Source of the DNA: Faecalicatena sp. Marseille-Q4148
Lineage (GTDB): Bacteria; Bacillota; Clostridia; Lachnospirales; Lachnospiraceae
DNA length: 64,000 nt
Direction of reading: 5' to 3'
NCBI GenBank assembly: GCA_018228665.1
Contig: CP073692.1
Span: forward strand, 2,864,046 to 2,928,045
A model generated the notes under the pieces. The model was not told where the DNA came from and made no database searches. It saw only the letters and a list, made by a program, of their open reading frames with translations. Every line of letters begins with the position of its first letter. The first letter of the stretch is position 1. The translations under genes were made by a program, and so were the position numbers. Positions 8,553-16,669 of this stretch are shown one piece after another.

Positions 8553-8905
8553 AAAATTCATTTCCACATCAAGAGGTGCATTGGATTGATGTATATGTGT
8601 GTATGAAAGATGGTACAAAATGGATTACAAAATATGAAAATGAGTTTTCGCATTATTCTTCCTTCTACATTACAGGAAATACTTCAAAGGAAGTGGTTGA
8701 GAAATACATTTTGCATTTTCAGCTAGTACAAAATCCAAAGGAAATGTTAGGTGAGATTCAAGAGAGTGATATATGTAGTCGTAGAAAGTATAGTAAAAGT
8801 CTTGTTTTAATTGATGAGTGTGGAGAGAAAAAAATACTAGATGGTACATGGGATGCAACTAAGTATTTTATAGAGTATATCAAAAAGTTAGGAGAAGGAA
8901 AATGA
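8537..8905 (+). CDS. hypothetical protein
   Basis: 122 residues, unrecognised. The ATG lies inside the end of the Ada-like gene (16-base overlap) and its stop overlaps the next ATG (ATGA), so it is translationally coupled in both directions. The protein has strand-rich segments and no membrane segment. Confidence 0.6.
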   Translation: MEKKIKNSFPHQEVHWIDVYVCMKDGTKWITKYENEFSHYSSFYITGNTSKEVVEKYILHFQLVQNPKEMLGEIQESDICSRRKYSKSLVLIDECGEKKILDGTWDATKYFIEYIKKLGEGK

Positions 8906-10092
8906 AAGTCGAAATTTATTCAAGAAGTGCAATAGAAATGTTGCTAAAAACAGGATTCCCTAAGAATATAGCGGTGATTAGTTTTTATGATCCGCCTGGA
9001 AAATTTCATGATGAAAATTATTGTGCTGTGGACTATAAGGGAAAACCGGCACGTTTGTTTCAAGTGGCAGTTCATGATATAGATTTATCTGTATTACCAG
9101 AATATGGTCTGAATTATAATACATATTTTACGGAAGCATGTGATCTGGCAGAGTTTATTTTTGAAGCATATCAAGACGGATTAGATATTATTTGCCAATG
9201 TGAATATGGCGAAAGCCGTAGTTCCGGATGTGCGGCTGCAATTTTAGAATATTTTTATCAAGATGGTCTTTCGATTTTTACAGACTATCGATATTATCCG
9301 AATCAAGTCATTTATCATAAAGTATTTGATGCATTAAATGAGATGAAAAGGAAAAAACAGAATAAGGGAAAAGAGTCTGTTAGCAATGAAAATAAATTTT
9401 TGATTCTTAGTTACTATGATATTCAAGAAAATTTTTCAAGTGAGAAGATGATTTTTAAGGCGGCTAGGAGAAGTTATCGTGATTTTTGGAGGCGAATCAA
9501 TTTTCCTGAAAAGGCAACATTTAACCAAAAGACAGAATATGAGAGAAGAGCAGAATATTTTCTTTCTGAACATTTGCCGTTGCTTCAAGAGGTGGATACG
9601 CAGGAAATGTTTGATGAAAGGCATCATGAATTATGTGAGTTACTTATTAGTTTGTATGATGATATTGGCGGGATTCCATACGGAGTCGCACAACGACTCG
9701 TCAATCAAACAATGCTTCATCTAATTGTGATTGAAACCAATTTACAAACCGGATATTGGAATATTGCGGATACAAGAAAGTTTTTTCATGTTCCTGTGGA
9801 ATTGCATACGCTGCAAATGGCAACAACAAAAGGACGGAATGATTATCAACATATCCTTCATTTAAAATGTGCTCCTTTCAAAAAAGATGAAAACGATTAT
9901 ATTATGGATTGGTTTAGTCCAGATCAGGGAAAGGTAATTCATTCTGAACAATGGAATTATCCAGAATATATCGAGTATCAAACGACATTACGAGAAGCAA
10001 TAGAAAATTCTTCTTACAGGGATTCAGTGGATTGGTGGCTTCAGGCATTTGTAGAGATTAATAATGCGATATTTGTAGGTGGAAAAAATTGA
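8902..10092 (+). CDS. Cysteine-phosphatase-like (DSP/PTP fold) protein with accessory C-terminal domain
   Basis: 396 residues. Residues 1-150 resemble dual-specificity phosphatases. The P-loop 'CEYGESRSSG' satisfies C-x5-R-S, preceded by 'IICQ', so glutamine stands where classical enzymes have histidine. An upstream 'ISFYDPPG' and 'FIFEAYQDGLDII' are the expected core strand and helix. From about residue 165 a helical accessory domain follows with 'YGVAQRLVN' and 'HVPVELHTLQ', matching the C-terminal domain of the DUF2779 protein ('YGQAQKIVN', 'HMPLDSFSLE'). It may dephosphorylate RNA ends, nucleotides or proteins, or be inactive. It is coupled to the preceding gene by ATGA. Confidence 0.6.
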   Translation: MKVEIYSRSAIEMLLKTGFPKNIAVISFYDPPGKFHDENYCAVDYKGKPARLFQVAVHDIDLSVLPEYGLNYNTYFTEACDLAEFIFEAYQDGLDIICQCEYGESRSSGCAAAILEYFYQDGLSIFTDYRYYPNQVIYHKVFDALNEMKRKKQNKGKESVSNENKFLILSYYDIQENFSSEKMIFKAARRSYRDFWRRINFPEKATFNQKTEYERRAEYFLSEHLPLLQEVDTQEMFDERHHELCELLISLYDDIGGIPYGVAQRLVNQTMLHLIVIETNLQTGYWNIADTRKFFHVPVELHTLQMATTKGRNDYQHILHLKCAPFKKDENDYIMDWFSPDQGKVIHSEQWNYPEYIEYQTTLREAIENSSYRDSVDWWLQAFVEINNAIFVGGKN

Positions 10093-10147
10093 AAATATGG
10101 TCCGATTAATAAAACGTTATTGGTAGTAAATAGAGGAAATAGGAAAA

Positions 10148-10903
10148 ATGGAAATAAGGATTATCGTTGCCGGAGGAAGAATGTTTACTGATTATGAATT
10201 GCTTGAACAAAAAGTAGATGAAATTCTCAAAGACATTGACGAACCTGTGATTATATCCGGTGGGGCTAGAGGTGCAGATACATTAGGTGAGAAATATGCG
10301 TTAGAACACAAAATACAACTAGTAAGGTTTCCGGCAGACTGGAAAAAATATGGGAAAAGGGCAGGTTATCTACGGAATCAGGAAATGGCAGAATATGCGA
10401 TGAAAGGAGTGAATTCTATTCTCATTGCATTTTGGAATGGAGTATCCAGAGGAACAAATGACATGATACAGCGGGCAGAAAGCTATGGAATGGAAGTTTA
10501 TATCATTCATTATGAAGAAAATATTCATCAAGAAATAAAACATCCACGAAAAGGTGTTTTTTGGTTAGTGGAAGATGAAATATGGGCATTCCCTTTCAGA
10601 GAAGAGCAATTCACTTTTAGTATATCAAAATCAGGAGATTCCTATGTACACAAGAAAATCTGGAGAAAAATTAAGCCTAAAAGCTGTAATCATCCATATA
10701 ATTACTATCCCAGAGGACGTGTTGAAATTACTCCCAAAGGAAAATATATTGTGTATATGAATCCAAATATTTCATCAGATTATATACCGCAGATTATGGA
10801 AAAGTTTGGCTTGGATGAGCAGCCTAGAGTTATATATGATAACAGCAGACATTACAGATCACATTTTGACCAAGGATGGAAACCAGATAAAAGTACATTA
10901 TAA
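10148..10903 (+). CDS. SLOG-family (DUF2493-like) nucleotide-binding protein
   Basis: 251 residues. The first 125 form a Rossmann-like SLOG/YspA domain: 'RIIVAGGRMFTDYELL', 'VIISGGARGADTLGEKYA', 'VRFPADWKKYGKRAGYLRNQEMAEYA', 'LIAFWNGVSRGTNDMI'. SLOG proteins bind nucleotides or their derivatives and often occur in defence and signalling contexts. The remaining 125 residues ('NHPYNYYPRGRVEI', 'YIPQIMEKFGL') form a second, unassigned domain. It belongs to the same gene run as the phosphatase-like protein (55-base gap). Confidence 0.85.
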   Translation: MEIRIIVAGGRMFTDYELLEQKVDEILKDIDEPVIISGGARGADTLGEKYALEHKIQLVRFPADWKKYGKRAGYLRNQEMAEYAMKGVNSILIAFWNGVSRGTNDMIQRAESYGMEVYIIHYEENIHQEIKHPRKGVFWLVEDEIWAFPFREEQFTFSISKSGDSYVHKKIWRKIKPKSCNHPYNYYPRGRVEITPKGKYIVYMNPNISSDYIPQIMEKFGLDEQPRVIYDNSRHYRSHFDQGWKPDKSTL

Positions 10904-10937
10904 AAGAAAAATCAATTTAATTAGGAGGAATATGCTT

Positions 10938-11441
10938 ATGAAAATCACACCAGATGGAGCGCAGAAGTTAATACGTTCATTGGAAGAAGACAGACATCAG
11001 TTAGTGGAGAAAATCAATAAATTGTCAACATTTGTTGTTGCTGTATCTGAAGGGAATCCGGAAGATTTGCGACCAGAGTTTGATTGTATGGGTACGATCA
11101 AAGAAATTGAGATGATAGATCAGAAGATACGAGCAATTAAACATGCCAGAAATGTGTTTAATACGCTTACATATCTTCCAGATGAAAAGATTACGGTGGA
11201 TGAAGCTCTTGTCTTAATGGCGATGTTGAATAAGAATTATGAGTATTATACAAAGTTGGGAAATAAAGAAAGAAAAGAGCGCAATCGTACAGGGTATGGG
11301 AATGAAATTGAATATACATATACAAATTATGATATTCAAGAGGTGAAAACATATGGAAAATCCATGTATGAGAGGATGTTAGAAGTTCAGTCGAAATTAA
11401 ATGTAGTAAATAGTACGTATACGTTCGAGGTGAATTTGTAA
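10938..11441 (+). CDS. hypothetical coiled-coil protein (DIP1984-like at most)
   Basis: 167 residues from the ATG nine bases after AGGAGG (10923-10928); an ATG at 10932 is closer than usual. Two long helices ('LIRSLEEDRHQLVEKINKL', 'IDQKIRAIKHARNVFN') form a likely helical hairpin. A Tyr/Asn-rich region follows. The pattern is faintly like DIP1984/septicolysin-type coiled-coil proteins, but I cannot confirm that. It is the last gene of the run. Confidence 0.55.
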   Translation: MKITPDGAQKLIRSLEEDRHQLVEKINKLSTFVVAVSEGNPEDLRPEFDCMGTIKEIEMIDQKIRAIKHARNVFNTLTYLPDEKITVDEALVLMAMLNKNYEYYTKLGNKERKERNRTGYGNEIEYTYTNYDIQEVKTYGKSMYERMLEVQSKLNVVNSTYTFEVNL

Positions 11442-11722
11442 TAATATTTTCCGAGAATTGATCATATTTGCAAACACAAAAGTGGAAATCAAGGCTTACA
11501 GTTTAAAAGATAGTTTATAGTTTCTGTTATAGTGCCTTTGTATTTATTTCTTATCTGTTAAGGTTTTATAGTTGTAAAAATAAAAATGAGAAGGAGTTCA
11601 AATCTCTTATAAAAAATGCAGATATTTTCATTTCTAAAAACTTTTTAATGCTAAGTTCGGTTAGAGGCATTATACTGTGCAGACTTTGCACTAAAGGAGA
11701 CAGGAGAAAATATGATGGAGAT
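11442..11722. other. Intergenic region, nothing assigned
   Basis: AT-rich sequence with no convincing gene, terminator or repeat. It must contain the promoter of the genes that follow, but no clear -35/-10 pair stood out. Confidence 0.3.
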
Positions 11723-12004
11723 ATGCCAATGTATAATAAATACAAAAGAAGAAAAAGAAGAATGTATAACAGAAAGTATAAGCGAAAATTGAAAAAATTA
11801 AGTAAATATAGTATTTCTGTACATGAAGTTGATGAATGTCAAAATTGTACATTGGCACCGGCATACTACGTGCGAATTTACAGAGGAAAGGTTTCTCCAT
11901 ACTGTAAGAAGTATACAAATAGAATTATAAGAAAATTTAAGGGAGAAATAAAAAAAGGGAACAGTTACCGCAAATTGTTTGATATGTGGTGGACAATACA
12001 TTAA
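11723..12004 (+). CDS. small, highly basic hypothetical protein
   Basis: 93 residues from the ATG at 11723 (11729 is also possible, eight bases after GGAG). It is extremely rich in Lys and Arg near the start ('YKRRKRRMYNRKYKRKLKKL') and carries 'DECQNC' and a lone later Cys, so nucleic-acid binding is plausible. Its last codons overlap an alternative upstream start of rtcB, and the RtcB ATG lies 15 bases after its stop. No family recognised. Confidence 0.5.
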   Translation: MPMYNKYKRRKRRMYNRKYKRKLKKLSKYSISVHEVDECQNCTLAPAYYVRIYRGKVSPYCKKYTNRIIRKFKGEIKKGNSYRKLFDMWWTIH

Positions 12005-12018
12005 AAAGAGGTAAAAAT

Positions 12019-13236
12019 ATGATTAATGTAATAGGAGTTCAAATCAAGGGAAAGAAAGCAACTGCGTTATGTTTTACCAACGTAATAGAAGAAGATGCAA
12101 TTGCTCAAATTCGTGAAATGTGTGATCAGGATTTTGCAGAAGGATGTAAAGTACGTATTATGCCTGATGTCCATGTGGGAATAGGATGTACCATTGGCAC
12201 CACAATGACAGTAAAGGATAAAGTTGTTCCGAATCTGGTAGGTGTCGATATCGGATGTGGAATGTATACGGTTAAACTACCGAATCAAACATTGGATTTT
12301 GAGAAAGTTGATGAGGTCTGCCATGCCATTCCCTCTGGTCGAGATATCTGGGAGAGCAGACAAGAAAAATTTGATTTGACAAAGCTATGTTGTTATCGTC
12401 ATTTGAAGCAAACCAAAAGAATTGAAAAAAGTTTGGGTTCTTTGGGTGGAGGAAATCATTTCATAGAAATTGATAAAGCTGCGGATGGTTCTTTATATCT
12501 TATTGTACATACCGGAAGCAGAAATCTTGGAAAACAGGTAGCAGAATTCTATCAGCAGCTTGCAATAGATTTACATAAGGGAAAGGAAACGTATTTTGAG
12601 AAAAAGGAAGCCTTGATTAAAGAATATAAGGCATCCGGACGAAGAAATGAGATTCAGGAAGCGTTAAAAGGATTACAGTGGAGTCCAAAACCAATTACAA
12701 TGCCGATGGAATTGTGTTTTTTATATGGCAAATATATGGAAGCTTATTTACATGACATCGATATTTGTCAGAAATTTGCAGTAAGAAATCGAGAGATACT
12801 TGCCAATATTATATTAAGTCAGATAGGAATTACTGGAGAGGAAGGATTTCATACGGTTCATAATTATATTGATGTAGAGGAACAGATTTTAAGAAAGGGA
12901 GCCATTGCAGCTCATGTGGGAAAGAAAGTTTTAATACCAATCAATATGAGAGATGGCAGTATTCTTGCGGTGGGAAAAGGGAATCCGGATTGGAACTTTT
13001 CTGCTCCTCATGGGGCGGGGAGAGTCATGTCTAGAAAACGGGCAAGTGAAACTTTGAAGATGGAAGAATACAAAGTATCTATGGAAGGAATTTACTCCAC
13101 ATCCGTTAATGAAAAAACACTAGATGAGTCCCCTATGGCTTATAAATCACTGCACGATATAGTAGGTGTGATTGAGGACACAGTTGAGGTGATTGATGTT
13201 ATGAAGCCGATTTATAATTTTAAAGCCTCGTATTAA
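12019..13236 (+). CDS. rtcB: RtcB-family RNA ligase
   Basis: 405 residues. RtcB joins 2',3'-cyclic phosphate or 3'-phosphate ends to 5'-OH ends using GTP and Mn. Visible motifs in order: 'PDVHVGIGCTIG', 'GVDIGCGM' (metal-binding Cys and Asp), 'GGGNHFIEI' and 'HTGSRNLG' (metal and GTP pocket), and 'APHGAGR' (the guanylated histidine). All key blocks look intact. ATG 12019 follows AAAGAGGT. Bacterial RtcBs are used for RNA repair. Here it sits on a mobile element next to nuclease and phosphatase-like genes, which suggests repair after RNA cleavage by defence or phage enzymes (inference). No archease or RtcA partner is nearby. Confidence 0.93.
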   Translation: MINVIGVQIKGKKATALCFTNVIEEDAIAQIREMCDQDFAEGCKVRIMPDVHVGIGCTIGTTMTVKDKVVPNLVGVDIGCGMYTVKLPNQTLDFEKVDEVCHAIPSGRDIWESRQEKFDLTKLCCYRHLKQTKRIEKSLGSLGGGNHFIEIDKAADGSLYLIVHTGSRNLGKQVAEFYQQLAIDLHKGKETYFEKKEALIKEYKASGRRNEIQEALKGLQWSPKPITMPMELCFLYGKYMEAYLHDIDICQKFAVRNREILANIILSQIGITGEEGFHTVHNYIDVEEQILRKGAIAAHVGKKVLIPINMRDGSILAVGKGNPDWNFSAPHGAGRVMSRKRASETLKMEEYKVSMEGIYSTSVNEKTLDESPMAYKSLHDIVGVIEDTVEVIDVMKPIYNFKASY

Positions 13237-13253
13237 AGGAAGTGAACGTAAAG

Positions 13254-14353
13254 ATGAATCTTTATAAATTTATAAATTCCAAAGATGTGAGAAAATATAT
13301 GGAAGAATTGCATTATCAGTTCTCGATTTTGGAAGCTGCTTTTGTAATATACCATAGCAAACAAGTAACATTGCAAGAAAAGATGGATGCATGGTTAGAA
13401 TTAACGGATACAATGTCAGATTGTTCTATAACAAGGCAAAGAGGAAGATTTTGTATTGAAAGCCTTCATGAATATTTGAAGTGTTACATAGAATTTCAAA
13501 AACAAAGTTTGGAAGCTTTTTATAATCATAAAAGCTGTGTATATTGTTATGAGATACATGAAATTTCTCAGAAAGAGGCTTCTTATTTTGGGTGGAGTGG
13601 ATTGCAGGAACCCTTTTTTGGGGATTATAAATCGTGTCTTCAACATTGTATACAGAATGAATTTACAAAGAATAAAGAGGACGATGTAGTCATTGATAAA
13701 ATTCGTATATTAAAATGTCCAATTAATAAATACTCTGAACAGATACAAAAAAGAAGTGGAAGCATAATCTTGAATCGTAATTTAGATGTTTTAGAAGTTG
13801 ACACGAATGAATGTAGCATGGATTATGAACTTTTTTAGAAGGATTATGTTTTAATTTTCCGACGCCTTTTCAACGAGGCGATATTCTTACAACATATGAA
13901 GGGACGAACAATCGACCATTTGTACTATCTTATATTGCAACCTGGGACTCTAAAGAAATGATGGAAAAAGGATTTCAAGAACATGAATGTCCGGTGCGAA
14001 ATACGTGGAATGACTATGACAAATCCGTGAAAGGAAAAATATGTTGTGGAGATTATACGAATATGCAAGCATTTGGAACAGTGCTTACTAATGAAATGGA
14101 TTTATATTGGGACTCCTTTTTGGGAATGTCAATCGATCTTGAGTATTTTCAGAAACCGCTAGAAAACTATGAAAGGCAGTTGCAACTAGTCTCTCTATAT
14201 GAAAAAAGAGAGTTGGATGGAATTACATTGACAAATTGTTGTTCTGCCATTCGCATGGAAGAAGTTGTAAAAAAGGTTTCTGAACAATGTGTTTCCATTT
14301 ATCTTCCTGAATATATGGAGAAAGCAGGTATGTTACCTGATTCAAAAAATTGA
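13254..14353 (+). pseudogene. hypothetical island protein, split by a one-base frameshift (paralogue of 14413-15300)
   Basis: The frame from ATG 13254 ends at 13838 after 'NECSMDYELF'. The next frame is open from 13838 to 14353 and begins 'EGLCFNFPTPFQRGDIL', matching 'EGMWFDIPTPFESGDIL' of the intact neighbour. The break falls at a run of six T (13831-13836); one more T would fuse the two frames. The conserved start 'FINSKDVRKYMEELHYQFSILEAAFVIY' matches the neighbour's 'FIRSNAIKAYLKKINYSFSTPEAAYLIW'. Function unknown. The lesion could be a dead copy, homopolymer phase variation or a sequencing error. Confidence 0.75.
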
Positions 14354-14412
14354 AAATATGTATATGAAAGTTCACTGGTTATGAGAGAATTGAAAAAGAG
14401 GAAGGCAAAAAA

Positions 14413-15300
14413 ATGGATATTTTTCGTTTTATTCGCTCCAATGCTATCAAGGCATATCTCAAAAAAATAAATTATTCCTTTTCGACACCGGAGGCTGCCT
14501 ATTTGATATGGCAATCCCAAGAGATTCCCTTAAAAGAGAAATTTAAGGCATGGGAGGAAGTAATAGCTCATTTACCGAATGATTCTATGCCGGAGCGAAT
14601 GAATATGATGGAAATAAAAAGTGTACATGATTTTTTGAAGGAGTATATGTATATTCAAAACAAGTGGATGGAAAAATTCAATTGTCCCGTTCATGAAGTT
14701 TATTCTTATCAATATCATGTTAGAGCGTATTCAAATGGAAAGTGGGAATATTTAAAAAAGGAAAACTACGAGCCTATTTATTCAAGTTTAGCTGAATGCA
14801 AAAGGTATCTCATTGATGAAATCAATGAATATTTAAATGCAAATGAAATATATGACATCTATGGAATTACAGTTAGGCGACATTCTCTGAAGAATTCAAA
14901 TCACATCATTGTGGCGCACATGAACGTAAAATTAGAGATTCTATCTATAGAAATCAATGACGCCATTCCTGATAATGAACAAAAGATATTATCTGCATTT
15001 GAAGGAATGTGGTTTGATATTCCAACACCGTTTGAATCAGGAGATATTTTATGTAAAGGACATTTCTACTCTGAGACTGAAGAAGCAAAAAGAGAAGAGA
15101 TGGAGCCTTTTATATTATGTCGACTCAATACTTGGAACACGGATAAAAAAAGAAATTTTTTATTACAAGATGGTGATATAACAGACATGGGATTTAGTGC
15201 GTTTTACTTAGAAAAAGATGGAGACAAGCCTCAGTTTTGTTGGAATCACGGAGAATATTATCTTAATCTTGAGTACTACGAAATTGATTTTGGGCGATAA
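14413..15300 (+). CDS. hypothetical island protein, intact paralogue
   Basis: 295 residues starting after a GAAAAAGAGGAAGGC ribosome site. There is no catalytic motif I can name. An N-terminal helical unit (residues 1-75) includes 'PEAAYLIWQSQEIPLKEKFKAWEEVI'. A middle region has many Tyr and strand predictions, and the C-terminal 100 residues carry 'FDIPTPFESGDIL' and 'DMGFSAFYLEKDG'. Such proteins occur in multiple copies on Clostridia islands. The adjacent frameshifted paralogue shows local duplication. Confidence 0.6.
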   Translation: MDIFRFIRSNAIKAYLKKINYSFSTPEAAYLIWQSQEIPLKEKFKAWEEVIAHLPNDSMPERMNMMEIKSVHDFLKEYMYIQNKWMEKFNCPVHEVYSYQYHVRAYSNGKWEYLKKENYEPIYSSLAECKRYLIDEINEYLNANEIYDIYGITVRRHSLKNSNHIIVAHMNVKLEILSIEINDAIPDNEQKILSAFEGMWFDIPTPFESGDILCKGHFYSETEEAKREEMEPFILCRLNTWNTDKKRNFLLQDGDITDMGFSAFYLEKDGDKPQFCWNHGEYYLNLEYYEIDFGR

Positions 15301-15387
15301 GAAAAAACACAATTTTGTAATTTTAAATAGATTTTTGCTCTAGTGAAAAATAAATATAGTATAATCCAAAGAGAGTTGAAGTAACTG

Positions 15388-15430
15388 TACTCCTATGATT
15401 TTAATTTTGAAGTCATAGGGGTATTTTTTT
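15388..15430 (+). terminator. Rho-independent terminator
   Basis: TACTCCTATGA pairs with TCATAGGGGTA across a short AT loop, then TTTTTTT. It separates the cargo genes from the mobilization module. Confidence 0.8.
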
Positions 15431-15472
15431 GTGCAGAAAAATAAAAAATTTCCTTTTCCACCCTGTATTTTC

Positions 15473-15560
15473 CCCTCTGAACCTTTCGTTATATGAGGGC
15501 AAATAAATAAAATTCCTTTTTTATTTGTAAAAAGCCCTCTCTACGTTCTGATATATGAGG
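15473..15560 (+). repeat. Two-copy imperfect repeat CCCTCT...TATATGAGG upstream of ssb
   Basis: Copy 1 spans 15473-15498 and copy 2 15535-15560, offset by 62 bases. Each begins CCCTCT and ends TATATGAGG, so each also holds a CCCTC/GAGGG inverted pair. Their location before ssb and the replication genes suggests an operator or replication-protein site. The rest of 15301-15638 shows only the terminator and an AT-rich leader. Confidence 0.5.
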
Positions 15561-15638
15561 AACAAATTACATTTACCTTAAAGGAATCGGGCCTGATTCA
15601 AGAACAAAGAAAAAACGAAAAGAGAAAGGAGAAACTAC

Positions 15639-16043
15639 ATGAACAAAACAATCTTAATGGGAAGATTGACAAAAGATCTGGAGGTGAAATATCTCCAGGA
15701 TGAAAACAGTACTGCAATGGCAAGATACACGCTGGCAGTAGAAAGACGATATCGAAAGGATGGAAAGGCAGAAACAGATTTTATTTCCTGTGTTACCTTT
15801 GGGAAGAATGCTGAGTTTGCAGAAAAATATCTGAAAAAAGGCTTGAAGATTTTAGTAAGCGGACGGATCCAGACAGGAAGCTATGTGAATCAGGAGGGAA
15901 ATAAAGTTTATGCCACCAATGTGATCGTAGAAGAACATTATTTCGCAGAAGGGAAGAAACTGTCAGGATCAGAAAAGAAAGAAGATACCGATCCAGATGG
16001 ATTTATGAATCTTCCAGACGGAGAAGAACTTCCGTTTGAGTAA
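15639..16043 (+). CDS. ssb: Single-stranded DNA-binding protein
   Basis: 134 residues. The OB-fold start 'MNKTILMGRLTKDLEVKY' and 'TDFISCVTFGKNAEFAEKYLKKG' are classical SSB. The C-terminal tail is acidic and ends 'EELPFE', the usual partner-binding tip shifted by one residue. AAAGGAG lies upstream. Located just before mobilization and primase-helicase genes, it presumably coats element DNA during transfer or replication; it is additional to a chromosomal ssb. Confidence 0.93.
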   Translation: MNKTILMGRLTKDLEVKYLQDENSTAMARYTLAVERRYRKDGKAETDFISCVTFGKNAEFAEKYLKKGLKILVSGRIQTGSYVNQEGNKVYATNVIVEEHYFAEGKKLSGSEKKEDTDPDGFMNLPDGEELPFE

Positions 16044-16072
16044 GAATAACTCGGATGCTGAAAGCAGAAGAG

Positions 16073-16102
16073 CGCACTTATATACCTTACAAGGTATGTG
16101 CG
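16073..16102 (+). other. Inverted repeat, candidate oriT region
   Basis: CGCAC-(TTAT)-ATACCTT-AC-AAGGTAT-GTGCG is a near-perfect hairpin just downstream of ssb and upstream of the DUF3847/relaxase genes, where MobA/MobL elements usually place oriT. There is no T run after it, so it is not a typical terminator. The nick site was not identified. Confidence 0.45.
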
Positions 16103-16245
16103 TTCTACGGAGTTTGCATCTTTCTGAAGGGAAATTCTAAAAGTGTTTGCGGATGATCCATCCGAAGAAGGGTTCCCCTTCCGGCAGAAATGCCTATCCC
16201 GTAACAGAGAAAATTGAAGAGTTGAAAAAGGAGAAAAAGAACGAT

Positions 16246-16668
16246 ATGGCGAAGAAGAAAACATTTCAGGAATATACTCAGGAAGCACTTCTTGAGATTG
16301 AAAAAACAGAAGCTGCATTGAAACAGGCAAAGCTTGAGAAGGAACAGGCAGAGCATAGGATCCAGAGATCCTTGAACTATCTGGATACACAGAAAAAGAA
16401 AAAGCGAAAGGCACGAACCCATCTGTTGATCCAGAAGGGAGCAGCCATAGAAGCAATCTGTAAAGATACCAAATATCTGACAGAGGCGGAATTTTATCGG
16501 CTGATGGATGAACTTCTTCATGATCCCGCTTGTAAGTTTTGTGATGTCGTTCATGAAATGGTTCGTGGACGGGCGGAAACTGCAGAAGTAAAAGAACGAG
16601 AATTAGCAGAAGAGGAAGCACTATTAAAGGCGATGCAACGAGGTGAACTGCCACAGGGAGATGCGTAA
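16246..16668 (+). CDS. DUF3847 family mobilization accessory protein
   Basis: 140 residues from ATG 16246, which follows AAAAAGGAGAAAAAG; the longer frame from 16147 lacks a ribosome site. It is Lys/Glu-rich and largely coiled coil (residues 5-65, 'ALLEIEKTEAALKQAKLEKE'), then 'RKARTHLLIQKGAAIEAI', a conserved DUF3847 segment. These proteins sit directly upstream of MobA/MobL relaxases and probably help at oriT. The stop codon is one base before the relaxase ATG. Confidence 0.8.
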   Translation: MAKKKTFQEYTQEALLEIEKTEAALKQAKLEKEQAEHRIQRSLNYLDTQKKKKRKARTHLLIQKGAAIEAICKDTKYLTEAEFYRLMDELLHDPACKFCDVVHEMVRGRAETAEVKERELAEEEALLKAMQRGELPQGDA

Positions 16669-16669
16669 G

